A DNA stretch of 64,000 bases from Catellatospora paridis (GCF_009720365.1 NZ_WBZD01000016.1:186001-250000), one strand, 5' to 3'. Positions 26,158 through 35,012 are shown, numbered from the stretch's first letter. The notes: a model not told the origin generated them from the letters alone. Made by a program: numbers and translations.

Positions 26158-26722
26158 GCGCAAGAAGCAGAAGACCCGCTGGCTGATCCAGGAGCACGCG
26201 CTGCGGCTGTTCACCGAGCAGGGCTACGACGCCACCACGGTCGAGCAGATCGCGGCGGCCGCCGAGATCTCGCCCAGCACGTTCTTCCGGTACTTCGCCA
26301 CCAAGGAGGACGTCGTCCTCGACGACGAGTACGACCCGATGCTGGCCGGCGCCGTCGCGGCGGCGCCGGCCGAGCTGGGGCCGATCGACGCGCTGCGGCA
26401 CGCCGTGCGCACCACGATGAGCAACCTGCCGGAAGCGGACCGCGACAAGATCCTCTTTCGCAGCCGCCTGCAGAACTCGGTCCCCGCGCTGCGCGCCCGC
26501 CTGCTCGACGGCTTGATCGGCAACATCAAGCTGATCAGCACCGCGATCGCCCCCCGCATCGGCCGCCCCGAGGACGACCTGGAGGTCCAGATCATGGCCG
26601 GCGCCTGCGTCGGCGCCATGCTCCCCGCCCTCTTCGCCTGGGTCGACTCCAACGGCACCCTCGACCTCACCAAGGTCGTCGACGACGCCCTCGAAAAGGT
26701 CGGCAAAGGCTTCACCCCGTAA
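26135..26722 (+). CDS. TetR family transcriptional regulator
   Basis: A 195-residue regulator. The N-terminal helix-turn-helix domain (about residues 8-54) reads LRERKKQKTRWLIQEHALRL and TTVEQIAAAAEISPSTFFRY, the classic TetR pattern; the C-terminal half is a variable ligand domain. The ATG at 26135 is used because GGAGA lies just upstream and it places the HTH at the normal distance from the N-terminus. It overlaps the MFS stop region by 23 nt and probably represses the MFS operon, including itself, through the palindrome at 24586-24617. Confidence 0.9.
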   Translation: MSSSGLRERKKQKTRWLIQEHALRLFTEQGYDATTVEQIAAAAEISPSTFFRYFATKEDVVLDDEYDPMLAGAVAAAPAELGPIDALRHAVRTTMSNLPEADRDKILFRSRLQNSVPALRARLLDGLIGNIKLISTAIAPRIGRPEDDLEVQIMAGACVGAMLPALFAWVDSNGTLDLTKVVDDALEKVGKGFTP

Positions 26723-26740
26723 GCCCGCCCGCCAAGAGGC

Positions 26741-27400
26741 TCAGAAGAGGGTCAGTTCGTCTTTCTTGGTGCCGCGGAGGCGGTCGTAGTCGACGACGAC
26801 GCAGCGGATGCCGCGGTCTTCGGCGAGGACTCGGGCCTGGGGTTTGATCTCCTGGGCGGCGAAGATGCCGGCTACCGGGGCCAGCAGGGGGTCGCGGTTG
26901 AGGAGTTCGAGGTAGCGGGTGAGCTGCTCTACGCCGTCGATCTCGCCGCGGCGTTTGATCTCGACGGCCACGTGGGCCTTGGCGGCGTCACGGCAGAGGA
27001 GGTCGACGGGGCCGATGGCGGTCATGTACTCGCGGCGGACCAAGGTGAAGCCCTCGCCAAAGGTGTGCGGCGCGGCGGCCAGCAACTCCTGGAGATGGGC
27101 TTCGACGCCGTCCTTCTGCAGGCCGGGGTCGGGGCCGAAGACGTGGGAGGTGTCCTCGAAGACTTCTTCGAGGGCGATCCTGAGCTCCTCGCCGGCCTTG
27201 TTGACCACGCGCCACACGCCGGGCTCCTCGACCAGCTTGCAGGGTGGGCTCATCCAGTTCAGCGGCTTGTATGCCCGGTCGTCGGCGTGGATCGAGACCG
27301 AACCATCCGCCTTCACGATGAGCAGGCGTTTGGCGGAGGGGAGGTGGGATGACAGCCGTCCGACATAGTCGACGGTGCACCGGGCGATGACGAGACGCAC
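26741..27400 (-). CDS. nucS: Mismatch-specific endonuclease NucS/EndoMS
   Basis: A 219-residue NucS. Seen are the N-terminal DNA-binding beta domain beginning [16 protein letters not shown], the nuclease core [20 protein letters not shown] with the acidic/lysine catalytic pattern (Asp, Glu-x-Lys), [16 protein letters not shown], and the C-terminal tail DELTLF, which in this family acts as a beta-clamp-binding peptide. NucS carries out non-canonical mismatch repair in actinobacteria lacking MutS/MutL. The GTG start at 27400 has TAGGCT exactly 6 nt upstream, so the gene is probably leaderless. It is divergent from the DUF4126 gene. Confidence 0.95.
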   Translation of the reverse strand: MRLVIARCTVDYVGRLSSHLPSAKRLLIVKADGSVSIHADDRAYKPLNWMSPPCKLVEEPGVWRVVNKAGEELRIALEEVFEDTSHVFGPDPGLQKDGVEAHLQELLAAAPHTFGEGFTLVRREYMTAIGPVDLLCRDAAKAHVAVEIKRRGEIDGVEQLTRYLELLNRDPLLAPVAGIFAAQEIKPQARVLAEDRGIRCVVVDYDRLRGTKKDELTLF

Positions 27401-27406
27401 CGAACC

Positions 27407-27465
27407 AGCCTAAGGGACGCGTATCCGCCGTAGCGTTCGCGTCCGTCGCACGGTCGGGGCATGCT
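27407..27465. promoter_or_regulatory. Divergent leaderless promoters for nucS and the DUF4126 gene
   Basis: On the minus strand TAGGCT (27407-27412) stands 6 nt before the nucS GTG. On the plus strand CATGCT (27460-27465) stands 6 nt before the GTG at 27472. Neither gene has a usable Shine-Dalgarno sequence. Confidence 0.55.
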
Positions 27466-27471
27466 GGGAGC

Positions 27472-28074
27472 GTGCTCGAACTTCTGACCGGCACGGGGCT
27501 GGCCACGGCCGCGGGGCTCAATGCATACATACCGCTGCTGGTGATCGGCATGCTGGACCGGTACACGAATCTGATCAATCTGCCTTCGGCCTGGTCGTGG
27601 CTGAGCAACGGCTGGGTGCTGCTGATCCTCGCGGTGCTGCTGGCGGTCGAGTTCGTCGCGGACAAGGTGCCGGTGGTGGACAGCGTCAACGACGTGGTGC
27701 AGACGGTGGTCCGGCCGACCGCGGGCGGCATGGCCTTCGCCGCGGGTTCGGGCTCCGAGACGGTCACGGTCACCGACCCGTCGGCACTGTGGACGCAGAA
27801 GCTGTGGATACCGATCGTGATCGGGCTGCTCATCGCGCTCACCGTGCACAGCACCAAGGCGGTCGCGCGTCCGGTGATGAACGCGGCCACGCTCGGCGTG
27901 GCGGCTCCCGTGGTGTCGACGGTCGAGGACGGCGCGAGCGCGAGCCTGTCGGTCGTCGCCATCATCATCCCCGCACTGGTGGTCATCTTCCTGATCGGCC
28001 TGGTCTGGTGGATGGTGACCGTTTCCCGCAGGCGGCGGCAGCGTCGCACGGTCAGGGCACTGTCGGAAAAGTAG
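27472..28074 (+). CDS. DUF4126-like integral membrane protein
   Basis: A 200-residue protein with an N-terminal Gly/Ala-rich helix (GTGLATAAGLNAYIPLLVIG), further membrane segments around residues 40-60, 100-125 and 160-185, and a basic C-terminal tail RRRRQRR. The pattern, including the centre VEFVADKVPVVDSVNDVVQT, matches the DUF4126 family, whose function is unknown. No operon partner: nucS is divergent and the next gene has its own leader with GGAGG sites. Confidence 0.8.
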   Translation: MLELLTGTGLATAAGLNAYIPLLVIGMLDRYTNLINLPSAWSWLSNGWVLLILAVLLAVEFVADKVPVVDSVNDVVQTVVRPTAGGMAFAAGSGSETVTVTDPSALWTQKLWIPIVIGLLIALTVHSTKAVARPVMNAATLGVAAPVVSTVEDGASASLSVVAIIIPALVVIFLIGLVWWMVTVSRRRRQRRTVRALSEK

Positions 28075-28167
28075 CTACCGCCGTCAGGCGTGGCGAAAGG
28101 GTTATAAACGGGCGAAAACGTCATACTCTCGCGGAGGAAATCCATCCGAATCCCCCGTGGAGGTGCC

Positions 28168-28428
28168 GTGGCCAGCGTCGCCGAGGTCAAAGCGGCCATC
28201 GATGCCGCGATGCTGCATGTGCAGGAAGGCCAGGACGCGGTCCGTTCCGCCAACGACCGGCTCGGTGAGGCTCAGCTCAGCCTCGCCACCGCGGTCGAGG
28301 GCTCCGGGCACGAGGCCGTCACCGCCGCGCAGGCCGCACTCGCCCAGGCCGCCTCGGAACTCGAGGAGTGCCTCACCGCGACGCTGCACGCGGTGGAGCA
28401 GGCCGAGTCGTACGTCGCGACGCTGTGA
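28168..28428 (+). CDS. Small all-helical protein (DUF6244-like), first gene of the FtsK-type cassette
   Basis: An 86-residue acidic protein with no membrane segment, predicted to form two long amphipathic helices separated by a turn at GSGHEAV near the middle. Size and hairpin layout are like WXG100 proteins, but no WxG or YxxxD/E motif is present. The GTG start has GGAGG 4 nt upstream. It lies just upstream of the ATPase operon, joined to the next gene by the SERSER-type linker at 28437-28523. Function unknown; a partner or substrate of the ATPase machine is possible (inference). Confidence 0.7.
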   Translation: MASVAEVKAAIDAAMLHVQEGQDAVRSANDRLGEAQLSLATAVEGSGHEAVTAAQAALAQAASELEECLTATLHAVEQAESYVATL

Positions 28429-28436
28429 GCGCCCAC

Positions 28437-28523
28437 ATGAGCGAGCGTAGCGAGCGAATCAGTCGGCACAGGTCGGCTCATGTCGTCGTCGGTGACGAGC
28501 GCAGCGAGGAGGCGACGGCATGA
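28437..28523 (+). repeat. R3 linker repeat, long variant (28-codon mini-ORF)
   Basis: Encodes MSERSERI at its start and GDERSEEATA at its end, with a 39-nt variable centre. Its TGA overlaps the downstream ATG (ATGA) and its GAGGAG can act as the ribosome binding site. It starts 8 nt after the upstream stop, unlike the three 72-nt copies that overlap it. Confidence 0.85.
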
Positions 28524-29530
28524 GCCTCGTTCAAGATCTTGCCGATCAGTTGCGGGTCGCCCGCGAGGAACTGCCCCTGCCGCAGGTCTCCGCCGCCGCC
28601 GAGCGCCTGCGCAGCGCCACCGGGCTGCTGGCCTGGGTGCTGCACCACAGCGCGACCCCGGTCAGCGTGCCCGACCTGAGCCGCGCCGTCGAGCGCCTGG
28701 ACCACGCCGCCGCCGCGCTGCGCGTCGCCCAGGACCGCCTCGACGAGTACGCGCTGGCGCTGGGCATGCCCGCCGACACCCACGCCCGCCACGACGAGGG
28801 CTGGCCGGCCGCCGTGCCTACCCAGGCCCCGCGCGGCGAGGTCAGCGGCTCCGGCGACTGCCGGCTGGCCGACTGGTGGGGCGAGCGGATCGCCGCGCTG
28901 ACCGGCGAGTCCTTCTCCGCGTCCACGCTCACCGGCGACCGTGCCGACGCCGCGCAGTCCAGCGCCGAGCTGCTGCGCCGCTGCGTACAGGCGGCACACG
29001 ACGGCGACCGCAGGCGGCTGCACCGGCACCTGGCCGCGGCGGGTCCTGCCGTCGGCCTGGGCCTGGCCGCGATCGCGCCGCCGCTGCTGCGCCACCTCGC
29101 CGCCGACCTGGTCGGCTACCCGCCGCGACTGGAGGATCTGGCCCGGGTGCGCCGGGCGGCCCTGCCGCTGCCCGCGGAGCTGCTGCCGCAGCTGCCCGCC
29201 GAGGCGGCCGAGGAGATCGTGGCGCGGGTCTGCCACACCTCGCCCCAGCGCACCGCCGACCGCCCGCCCACCCACCCGGTGGACGCCGCCACCGCCGCCG
29301 CGCTGCTGGTCGCCGCGCTGCTGCGGGCCAACGGCCGGGCAGCCGACGAGCTGAACCAGATCATCGAGGCCGAACGGGCCGCCGCCGGGGCCGCCCAGCA
29401 GCGGGCCACGGAACGGGCCGAGGCCCACCGGGCCGCGCTGCGTATCACCGACAGCGGCCGCCGCCGCTCCGCCGTCGACGAACTGGGCCGCGTCACGCAG
29501 TCCACGGCTCGCCGCCGCAGCGGTGGCTGA
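28520..29530 (+). CDS. Hypothetical protein of the FtsK-type cassette
   Basis: A 336-residue soluble protein without recognisable domains. The N-terminal 100 residues are helical and coiled-coil-like (LADQLRVAREEL, AVERLDHAAAALRVAQDRL). A Trp-containing segment DWWGERIAALTGESFSAS follows at about residue 118, the rest is helical and Leu/Ala-rich, and a last coiled coil is near residues 270-310. The start overlaps the mini-ORF stop, and its 3' end overlaps the ATPase gene by 8 nt, so it is translated together with that gene. Probably an accessory subunit of the same machine. Confidence 0.75.
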   Translation: MSLVQDLADQLRVAREELPLPQVSAAAERLRSATGLLAWVLHHSATPVSVPDLSRAVERLDHAAAALRVAQDRLDEYALALGMPADTHARHDEGWPAAVPTQAPRGEVSGSGDCRLADWWGERIAALTGESFSASTLTGDRADAAQSSAELLRRCVQAAHDGDRRRLHRHLAAAGPAVGLGLAAIAPPLLRHLAADLVGYPPRLEDLARVRRAALPLPAELLPQLPAEAAEEIVARVCHTSPQRTADRPPTHPVDAATAAALLVAALLRANGRAADELNQIIEAERAAAGAAQQRATERAEAHRAALRITDSGRRRSAVDELGRVTQSTARRRSGG

Positions 29531-32258
29531 GCAGGACGCCGCGACTGCGCCGACCAGCCGAGGGATCGTCGCGGCGGTACGCAGGGAACTGGCCGCGGCC
29601 CGGCACGCCGCCCGCGCCTCGCTGGCGGCCACCGCGGCTGCTCGGGCCGCCGCACTCGCGCAGCTCGACGCCGTCCGGCTGTCCGCCCCCAAACGGCGCG
29701 ACGAGCTGCTGTCCACGCGCGACAAGACCCTGGCCGAGGCACGGGCCCGCCGCGAGCGGGAGACCGCGAAACTCGGCCGGGGCCTGCTCGGGCTCGCCGA
29801 GGCGGCCGCGCCGGGCACCGCGGGCAGCCCGTGGGCGTCGTGGCGGCCCGGCATGCGGCCCGAGCCGCAGGCCGGACTCACCCCCGGACTGCTGCGGATC
29901 GGCTCGCTGGTGCAGGAACCCGCCCCGAACGTGCCCGTCCCGGCCCTGGTGCCGCTGCTGGACACCGCGCACCTGAGCGTGTCCGGCGACGGTGCGGCCG
30001 CGGTGGACGCCCTGATCGGGGCGATGCTGCTGCGCGCGCTGGCGTCGGTGCCGCCCGGTTCGCTGCGGATCAGCGTGTACGACCCGGGCCGTCTCGGCGG
30101 CGCGCTGGCCGGGCTCGCCCCGCTGGCCCCGGCGGGCCTGATCTCGTACCTCGGGCCGGGCGGGCTCGCCCCGCTGCTCGACGACCTCGCCGAGCAGATC
30201 CGCCGCATCAACGAGAACGTGCTCGGCGGGGTCTACCTGAGCGTGGCCGAACTCGCCGCGGAGACCGGCCGCCGCCCGGAGCCGTGGCGGGTGGCGGTGC
30301 TGCTGGCCGACCCGAACGGCGCGGAGCTGTCCAAGGCCGAGCGCGCCCAGCTCGACCGGGTCGCCCGCACCGGCGTCGCGGCCGGCGTACACCTGATCAG
30401 CCGGGGTTTCGAGCTCGCCGCCGACACCGACGTGGAGACGATCGCGATCCGGGCCAACGGCACCGCGCGGACCAGCCTCACCGGCGAGATCCCGGTGCGG
30501 CTGGACGCCCCACCCGGCGCGGCCCTGGTCACCGGGGTCTGCCGGGCGCTCGCCGAGCAGGCCACCGCCGGTCCGCCGCCGGTGCCGTTCGCCGCGCTGC
30601 TGCCCGACGAGATCTGGCAGCAGTCCTCGGCCGAGTCGCTGCGCGCGCCGATCGGCGAGGGCACCGACGGCCGGCTGGTGGAACTGGTGCTCGGTGACGA
30701 TCCGCCGCACGCCCTGATCGGCGGCCCGTCCGGCTCGGGCAAGACGAACCTGATCTACTGCTGGCTGGCCGCGCTGGCCACCCGCTACTCCCCCGGCGAG
30801 CTGTCGCTGTACCTGCTGGACTTCAAGGAGGGCGTGTCCTTCGCCCGCTTCGCCCCCGGCACCCGCGACCCCAGCTGGCTGCCGCAGGTGCGGCTGGTCG
30901 GCGTCAACGTCAACGGCGATCGGGAGTTCGGCCTGGCCCTGCTGCGGCACCTGGCCGAGGAGCTCAAGCGCCGGGCGGCCGCCGCCAAGCAGCATGAGGC
31001 GACCAAGCTCGCCGAGCTGCGCGCCGAGGATCCGGCCGGCAACTGGCCGCGCATCGTCGCCGTCATCGACGAGTTCCAGGTGCTGCTGGGCGCGCGCGAC
31101 GCGGTGACCAGCGAGGCCGTGGACCTGCTGGAGGACCTGGCCCGCCGGGGCCGCTCGCAGGGCATCCACCTGGTGCTGGCCAGCCAGGACGTGTCCGGCA
31201 TCGAGGCGCTGTGGGGCCGCTCCGGCCTGGTCTCGCAGTTCACGCTGCGCATCGCGCTGCCCAAGGCGCGCCGCATCCTGTCCGATGTGAACCTGGCCGC
31301 CGAGCTGATCCCGCGCTGCCACGCCGTGGTCAACGCCGACTCGGGCGTGCCCTCGGCGAACACCATCGTGCGCCTGCCCGACGCGGGCGACCGCGCGACC
31401 TGGCTCGGGCTGCAGGAGCAGTTGTGGTCGGCCCGGCCCGACGGTGCCGAACCGCCGCGCCTGTTCGACGGCGACTCCCGCCCGCTGTTCCCGCTGCTGC
31501 CGCCGCCGCCCGCGCCGGAGCTGCCCGCCGCGGTGGGCGCGGTGGCCCTGCTCGGCGAGACCATCGACGTCGCGGGCCGCCCCGCGACGCTGCGGCTGAA
31601 CCGCGCGCCCGGCCGCAACCTCGCCGTGCTCGGCACCCGCGCCGACGAGGCCTGCGCGGTGCTGCTCGCCGCCGGGCACGCCCTGGGCAGCCAGCACACC
31701 TCCGGCTCGGCCCGGTTCAGCGTGCTGTGCCTGGACTCCGACGCGACCACGCCCGCGAAGTCGCTGCACGCGGTGCTCGACGCCCGCCACCGCTGCGACT
31801 GGTACGACGCCGACGGCGTCACCGCCCTGCTGGCCGAACTCGCCGAGAACACCGGGGAGGGCCGCGGTGACGGCGAGGTCCCCGCTCCCCCGCACTACGT
31901 GTTCGCCTTCGCGCTGGACGCGGTCGCCGCCCGGCTGGCCGCCAAGCCCGGACCGGGCCTGCCCAGCGGCCACGAGTTGCTGCGCACCGTGTTGGCGCGG
32001 GGCCCCGAGCGGCGCACCCATGTGCTCGGCTGGTGGCGTACGGTCGCCCGGCTGCGCGACGACCTCGGCGGTCCCGGCGCCCGATTCGACGCGATCGGCG
32101 CCTGGGTGGCGCTCGACGTGCACGGGCCCGAGCTGTCCGCGCTCTACCCGCAGCCCGGCGGCCCGGCCTGGTTCCCACGGCTCAACCGAGCCCTGCACTT
32201 CGACCGCGCGGTGCACCACCGCGCGCAGATCATCATCCCGTACGAGGTGGCCCCGTGA
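29523..32258 (+). CDS. FtsK/SpoIIIE-domain ATPase with three RecA-like modules
   Basis: A 911-residue protein. Residues 1-90 are a coiled coil. About 110-330 look like a degenerate ATPase module (HLSVSGDGAAAVDALIGAML, without Walker A lysine). About 370-640 form the active module: Walker A GGPSGSGKTN with Lys407, Walker B IVAVIDEF near Asp516, then RRGRSQGIHLVLASQD. About 670-911 form a second degenerate module (RNLAVLGTRADEACAVLL). Several RecA-like domains, only one with intact motifs, recall EccC of type VII secretion, though no membrane helices are present here; those are in the next gene (GTGA overlap). It is not the classical FtsK translocase: the gamma domain is absent. Role unknown. 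Confidence 0.8.
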   Translation: MAEQDAATAPTSRGIVAAVRRELAAARHAARASLAATAAARAAALAQLDAVRLSAPKRRDELLSTRDKTLAEARARRERETAKLGRGLLGLAEAAAPGTAGSPWASWRPGMRPEPQAGLTPGLLRIGSLVQEPAPNVPVPALVPLLDTAHLSVSGDGAAAVDALIGAMLLRALASVPPGSLRISVYDPGRLGGALAGLAPLAPAGLISYLGPGGLAPLLDDLAEQIRRINENVLGGVYLSVAELAAETGRRPEPWRVAVLLADPNGAELSKAERAQLDRVARTGVAAGVHLISRGFELAADTDVETIAIRANGTARTSLTGEIPVRLDAPPGAALVTGVCRALAEQATAGPPPVPFAALLPDEIWQQSSAESLRAPIGEGTDGRLVELVLGDDPPHALIGGPSGSGKTNLIYCWLAALATRYSPGELSLYLLDFKEGVSFARFAPGTRDPSWLPQVRLVGVNVNGDREFGLALLRHLAEELKRRAAAAKQHEATKLAELRAEDPAGNWPRIVAVIDEFQVLLGARDAVTSEAVDLLEDLARRGRSQGIHLVLASQDVSGIEALWGRSGLVSQFTLRIALPKARRILSDVNLAAELIPRCHAVVNADSGVPSANTIVRLPDAGDRATWLGLQEQLWSARPDGAEPPRLFDGDSRPLFPLLPPPPAPELPAAVGAVALLGETIDVAGRPATLRLNRAPGRNLAVLGTRADEACAVLLAAGHALGSQHTSGSARFSVLCLDSDATTPAKSLHAVLDARHRCDWYDADGVTALLAELAENTGEGRGDGEVPAPPHYVFAFALDAVAARLAAKPGPGLPSGHELLRTVLARGPERRTHVLGWWRTVARLRDDLGGPGARFDAIGAWVALDVHGPELSALYPQPGGPAWFPRLNRALHFDRAVHHRAQIIIPYEVAP

Positions 32259-32911
32259 CCTCCCCGCCGACGGTCCGCTACCGCGCGCTGATCGCCGACC
32301 TGGTCGCCGCGTCCCGGCGGCACGAGACGGCGCTGACCGCGGCCGTGCAGTCCCACGCGGACGGCATCGCCACCATCGAACACGACCTCGCCGCGGCCGA
32401 CGACGCGGTGGTCGCGGCGAGTGCCCGGATGGCGCACGCGCAGCGGCTCGTCGCGCAGACCGACCTCGCGGCAGGGGCGCTGTGGGACGAGCTCAAACAG
32501 GTACGCGGCCGCCGCGGCCGCCGGCTGGGCCCGGTGCCGCCCCCGCTGCCCCTGCCCGAACAGCCCGCGTCCGCGTCCACCGACCCGATCGCCCTGCTGG
32601 AGAGCGCCGCCGCCCGCATCGACCGGGCCCGGCGCGGCGGCGAGAAACTGCCCCCGCTGATCCTCCCGCTGCTGTTCGCCCTCGGCGCGGCCTGCGCGGC
32701 CGTGGTCACCCTGCTCACGGCCTTCCTGCAGTCCCACGGCCCGGTCGGCCTGCTCGCCGGCTGGCTGATCCTGCTCGGCGCGCCGCTGTCCGGCCTGCTC
32801 CCGGCCCGCGACCTGGCCGACCGCTGGTTCGGCGCCCGCCTCGACCCCGGCGCCATCGCCCTCACCATCCTGGCCGGCATGCTCGCCACCACCGCCCTCA
32901 CCCTCGCCTGA
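32255..32911 (+). CDS. Coiled-coil membrane protein, last gene of the cassette
   Basis: A 218-residue protein. The N-terminal 90 residues form a helical coiled coil (LVAASRRHETALTAAVQ), a Pro-rich linker follows (VPPPLPLPEQP), then two or three membrane helices from about residue 133 to the end (LILPLLFALGAACAAVVTLL, VGLLAGWLILLGAPLSGLL and a third). The GTG start overlaps the ATPase stop (GTGA). Likely the membrane anchor of the ATPase (inference from order and overlap). No family recognised. Confidence 0.75.
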   Translation: MTSPPTVRYRALIADLVAASRRHETALTAAVQSHADGIATIEHDLAAADDAVVAASARMAHAQRLVAQTDLAAGALWDELKQVRGRRGRRLGPVPPPLPLPEQPASASTDPIALLESAAARIDRARRGGEKLPPLILPLLFALGAACAAVVTLLTAFLQSHGPVGLLAGWLILLGAPLSGLLPARDLADRWFGARLDPGAIALTILAGMLATTALTLA

Positions 32912-32937
32912 CCGCCCCCGCCCCGCGCTGCGCCGCG

Positions 32938-32998
32938 TTGATCATGAACTTATGGCACGGCTCGACGGCGTGTCGCGTCCACAACTTCATGATCGATC
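32938..32998 (+). repeat. R2 repeat, copy 1 (about 61-nt imperfect palindrome)
   Basis: Arms are TTGATCATGAACTTATGG and CCACAACTTCATGATC with centre CACGGCTCGACGGCGTGTC. It lies between converging genes (cassette end and ecm end), where it may also terminate transcription. Confidence 0.8.
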
Positions 32999-33011
32999 GA
33001 CCTGAGAAGGG

Positions 33012-35003
33012 TCAGGCCAGGCCGTGGCGTTCGCGTACCACGGTGACCAGCTCGGCCATGATGTCGGTGAGGGCGAAGTCCTTCGGGGTGAAGACGCGGG
33101 CCACGCCCGCCTCGCGGAGCACCTCGGCGTCGTCCTCGGGGATGATGCCGCCGACGACGACCGGCAGGTCGGGCAGCCCGGCCGCGCGCAGACCGGCCAG
33201 CACCGCGGGGACCGCGTTGAGGTGTGAGCCGGACAGCACGGACAGGCCGACCAGGTCCACGTCCTCCTGCACGGCCGCTGCCACGATCTGCGCCGGGGTC
33301 AGCCGGATGCCCTGGTAGACGACCTCGAACCCGGCGTCGCGGGCGCGTACGGCGATCTGCTCCGCGCCGTTGGAGTGCCCGTCCAGGCCGGGCTTGCCGA
33401 CCAGCAGCCGCAGTGCCGGGCGCGCCAGCTCGCGGGCCGTGGCGTGCACCCGCTCGCGGACCCGGGCCAGTGAACCGTCCGCGCTGCCGGAAACGCCGCT
33501 GCTCAACCCGGTGGGGGCCCGGTATTCGCCGAACACCTCCCGCAGCACCCCGGCCCACTCCCCCGTGGTGACCCCGGCCTGCACACATTCCAGCGTGGCC
33601 GCCATCAGGTTGCGCGACCCGGCGGCGTCGGCGCGCAGCCGGTCCAGCGCGTCGGCAGCCGCCGACCCGTCGCGCTCCGCGCGCCAGCGCTGCACCGCGT
33701 CGATCGCGGCCTTCTCCGCGGCCGGGTCGACCTGCTCGATGGCCTGCGCGCCCGCGGCGGTCAGCGGCGACGGCTCGGTCTCGACGAACCGGTTGACGCC
33801 GACCACCACGTCCTCGCCCGACTCGACGCGGCCGCGGCGGCGGGCCAGCGAGGCGACCAGGGCGCTCTTGAGGTGCCCGCCCTCCACGGCGACGACCGCG
33901 CCGCCGAGCTCCAGCACCTCGGCGAGCTGGCGGCGGGCCCCGTCGGCGATCTCGTCGACCAGCGCCTCGACCACGTGCGACCCGGCGAACAGGTCGGGGT
34001 ATTCCAGCAGGTCGGACTCGTACGCCAGGACCTGCTGCAGGCGCAGGGACCACTGCTGGTCCCACGGGCGGGGCAGGCCGAGGGCCTCGTTCCAGGCGGG
34101 CAGTTGCACGGCACGGGCGCGGGCGTCGCGGGACATGGTGACGCCGAGCATCTCCAGCACGATCCGGGCCACGTTGTTCTCCGGCTGCGACTCGGTCAGC
34201 CCCAGCGAGTTGACCTGTACGCCGTAGCGCAGTCGCCGCTGCTTGGCGTCGGCGACGCCGTACCGGTCGCGGGTGATCTCGTCCCAGAGCCGGTTGAACG
34301 CGCGCATCTTCGCCATCTCCTCGACGAAGCGCACGCCGGAGTTGACGAAGAACGACACGCGCTGCACCACGTCGCCCATGCGCTCGGGCGCGACCTGGCC
34401 GCCGTCGCGCACCCGGTCCAGCACCGCGACGGCGGTGGCCAGCGCGAAGCCGACCTCCTGCACGGGCGTCGCGCCGGCCTCCTGGAGGTGGTACGAGCAG
34501 ATGTTGACCGGGTTCCAGGCGGGCGCGTTGGCCACCGTCCACGCGACGACGTCGGTGGTCAGCCGCAGCGACGGGCCGGGCGGGAAGATGTACGTCCCGC
34601 GCGACAGGTACTCCTTGATGATGTCGTTCTGCGTCGTCCCGGCCAGTGCGGCGGGGTCCGCGCCCTGCTCCTGCGCGACGGTGACGTACAGCGCGAGCAG
34701 CCACATCGCGGTGGCGTTGATGGTCATGCTGGTGTTCGCGGCGGCGAGGTCGATGCCGTCGAACAGCGCCCGCGCGTCGCCGAGGTGCGCCACCGGCACG
34801 CCGACCCGGCCCACCTCGCCCGCGGCCAGCTCGTGGTCGGGGTCGTAGCCGGTCTGCGTGGGCAGGTCGAAGGCGACCGACAGCCCGGTCTGGCCCTTGG
34901 CCAGGTTCCGCCGGAAGAGCGCGTTGGTGGCCGCCGCGTTCGAGTGACCGGCGTAGGTGCGCATGACCCAGGGACGGTCACGATCGGGCAGACGTGGCTC
35001 CAT
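33012..35003 (-). CDS. ecm: Ethylmalonyl-CoA mutase (MeaA-type), B12-dependent
   Basis: A single-chain 663-residue mutase. The N-terminal TIM-barrel region includes MRTYAGHSNAAATNALFRRN, FDLPTQTGYDPDH, TTQNDIIKEYLSRGTYIFPP and NICSYHLQEAGATPVQEVGF. The C-terminal B12 domain has GKPGLDGHSNG, giving the DxHxxG cobalamin motif at Asp541/His543. Length and the MRTYAGHS start are those of MeaA/Ecm rather than the larger methylmalonyl-CoA mutase chain. Ecm converts (2R)-ethylmalonyl-CoA to methylsuccinyl-CoA, the step after Ccr and epimerase in the ethylmalonyl-CoA pathway. Start ATG 35003; no good ribosome binding site. A palindromic site lies 10 nt upstream. Distinguishing Ecm from other MCM-like mutases by sequence alone carries some risk. 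Confidence 0.88.
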   Translation of the reverse strand: MEPRLPDRDRPWVMRTYAGHSNAAATNALFRRNLAKGQTGLSVAFDLPTQTGYDPDHELAAGEVGRVGVPVAHLGDARALFDGIDLAAANTSMTINATAMWLLALYVTVAQEQGADPAALAGTTQNDIIKEYLSRGTYIFPPGPSLRLTTDVVAWTVANAPAWNPVNICSYHLQEAGATPVQEVGFALATAVAVLDRVRDGGQVAPERMGDVVQRVSFFVNSGVRFVEEMAKMRAFNRLWDEITRDRYGVADAKQRRLRYGVQVNSLGLTESQPENNVARIVLEMLGVTMSRDARARAVQLPAWNEALGLPRPWDQQWSLRLQQVLAYESDLLEYPDLFAGSHVVEALVDEIADGARRQLAEVLELGGAVVAVEGGHLKSALVASLARRRGRVESGEDVVVGVNRFVETEPSPLTAAGAQAIEQVDPAAEKAAIDAVQRWRAERDGSAAADALDRLRADAAGSRNLMAATLECVQAGVTTGEWAGVLREVFGEYRAPTGLSSGVSGSADGSLARVRERVHATARELARPALRLLVGKPGLDGHSNGAEQIAVRARDAGFEVVYQGIRLTPAQIVAAAVQEDVDLVGLSVLSGSHLNAVPAVLAGLRAAGLPDLPVVVGGIIPEDDAEVLREAGVARVFTPKDFALTDIMAELVTVVRERHGLA

Positions 35004-35012
35004 ACGCCGATG

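Noticed and set aside
24598-26214. 538-codon Gln/Arg-rich open frame on the minus strand
   Set aside because: Antisense to the MFS gene; repetitive composition only mirrors its codon bias.
33012-35003. Methylmalonyl-CoA mutase large subunit
   Set aside because: Single 663-residue chain starting MRTYAGHS, with no small subunit gene adjacent, fits MeaA/Ecm better; a phylogenetic tree would settle it.
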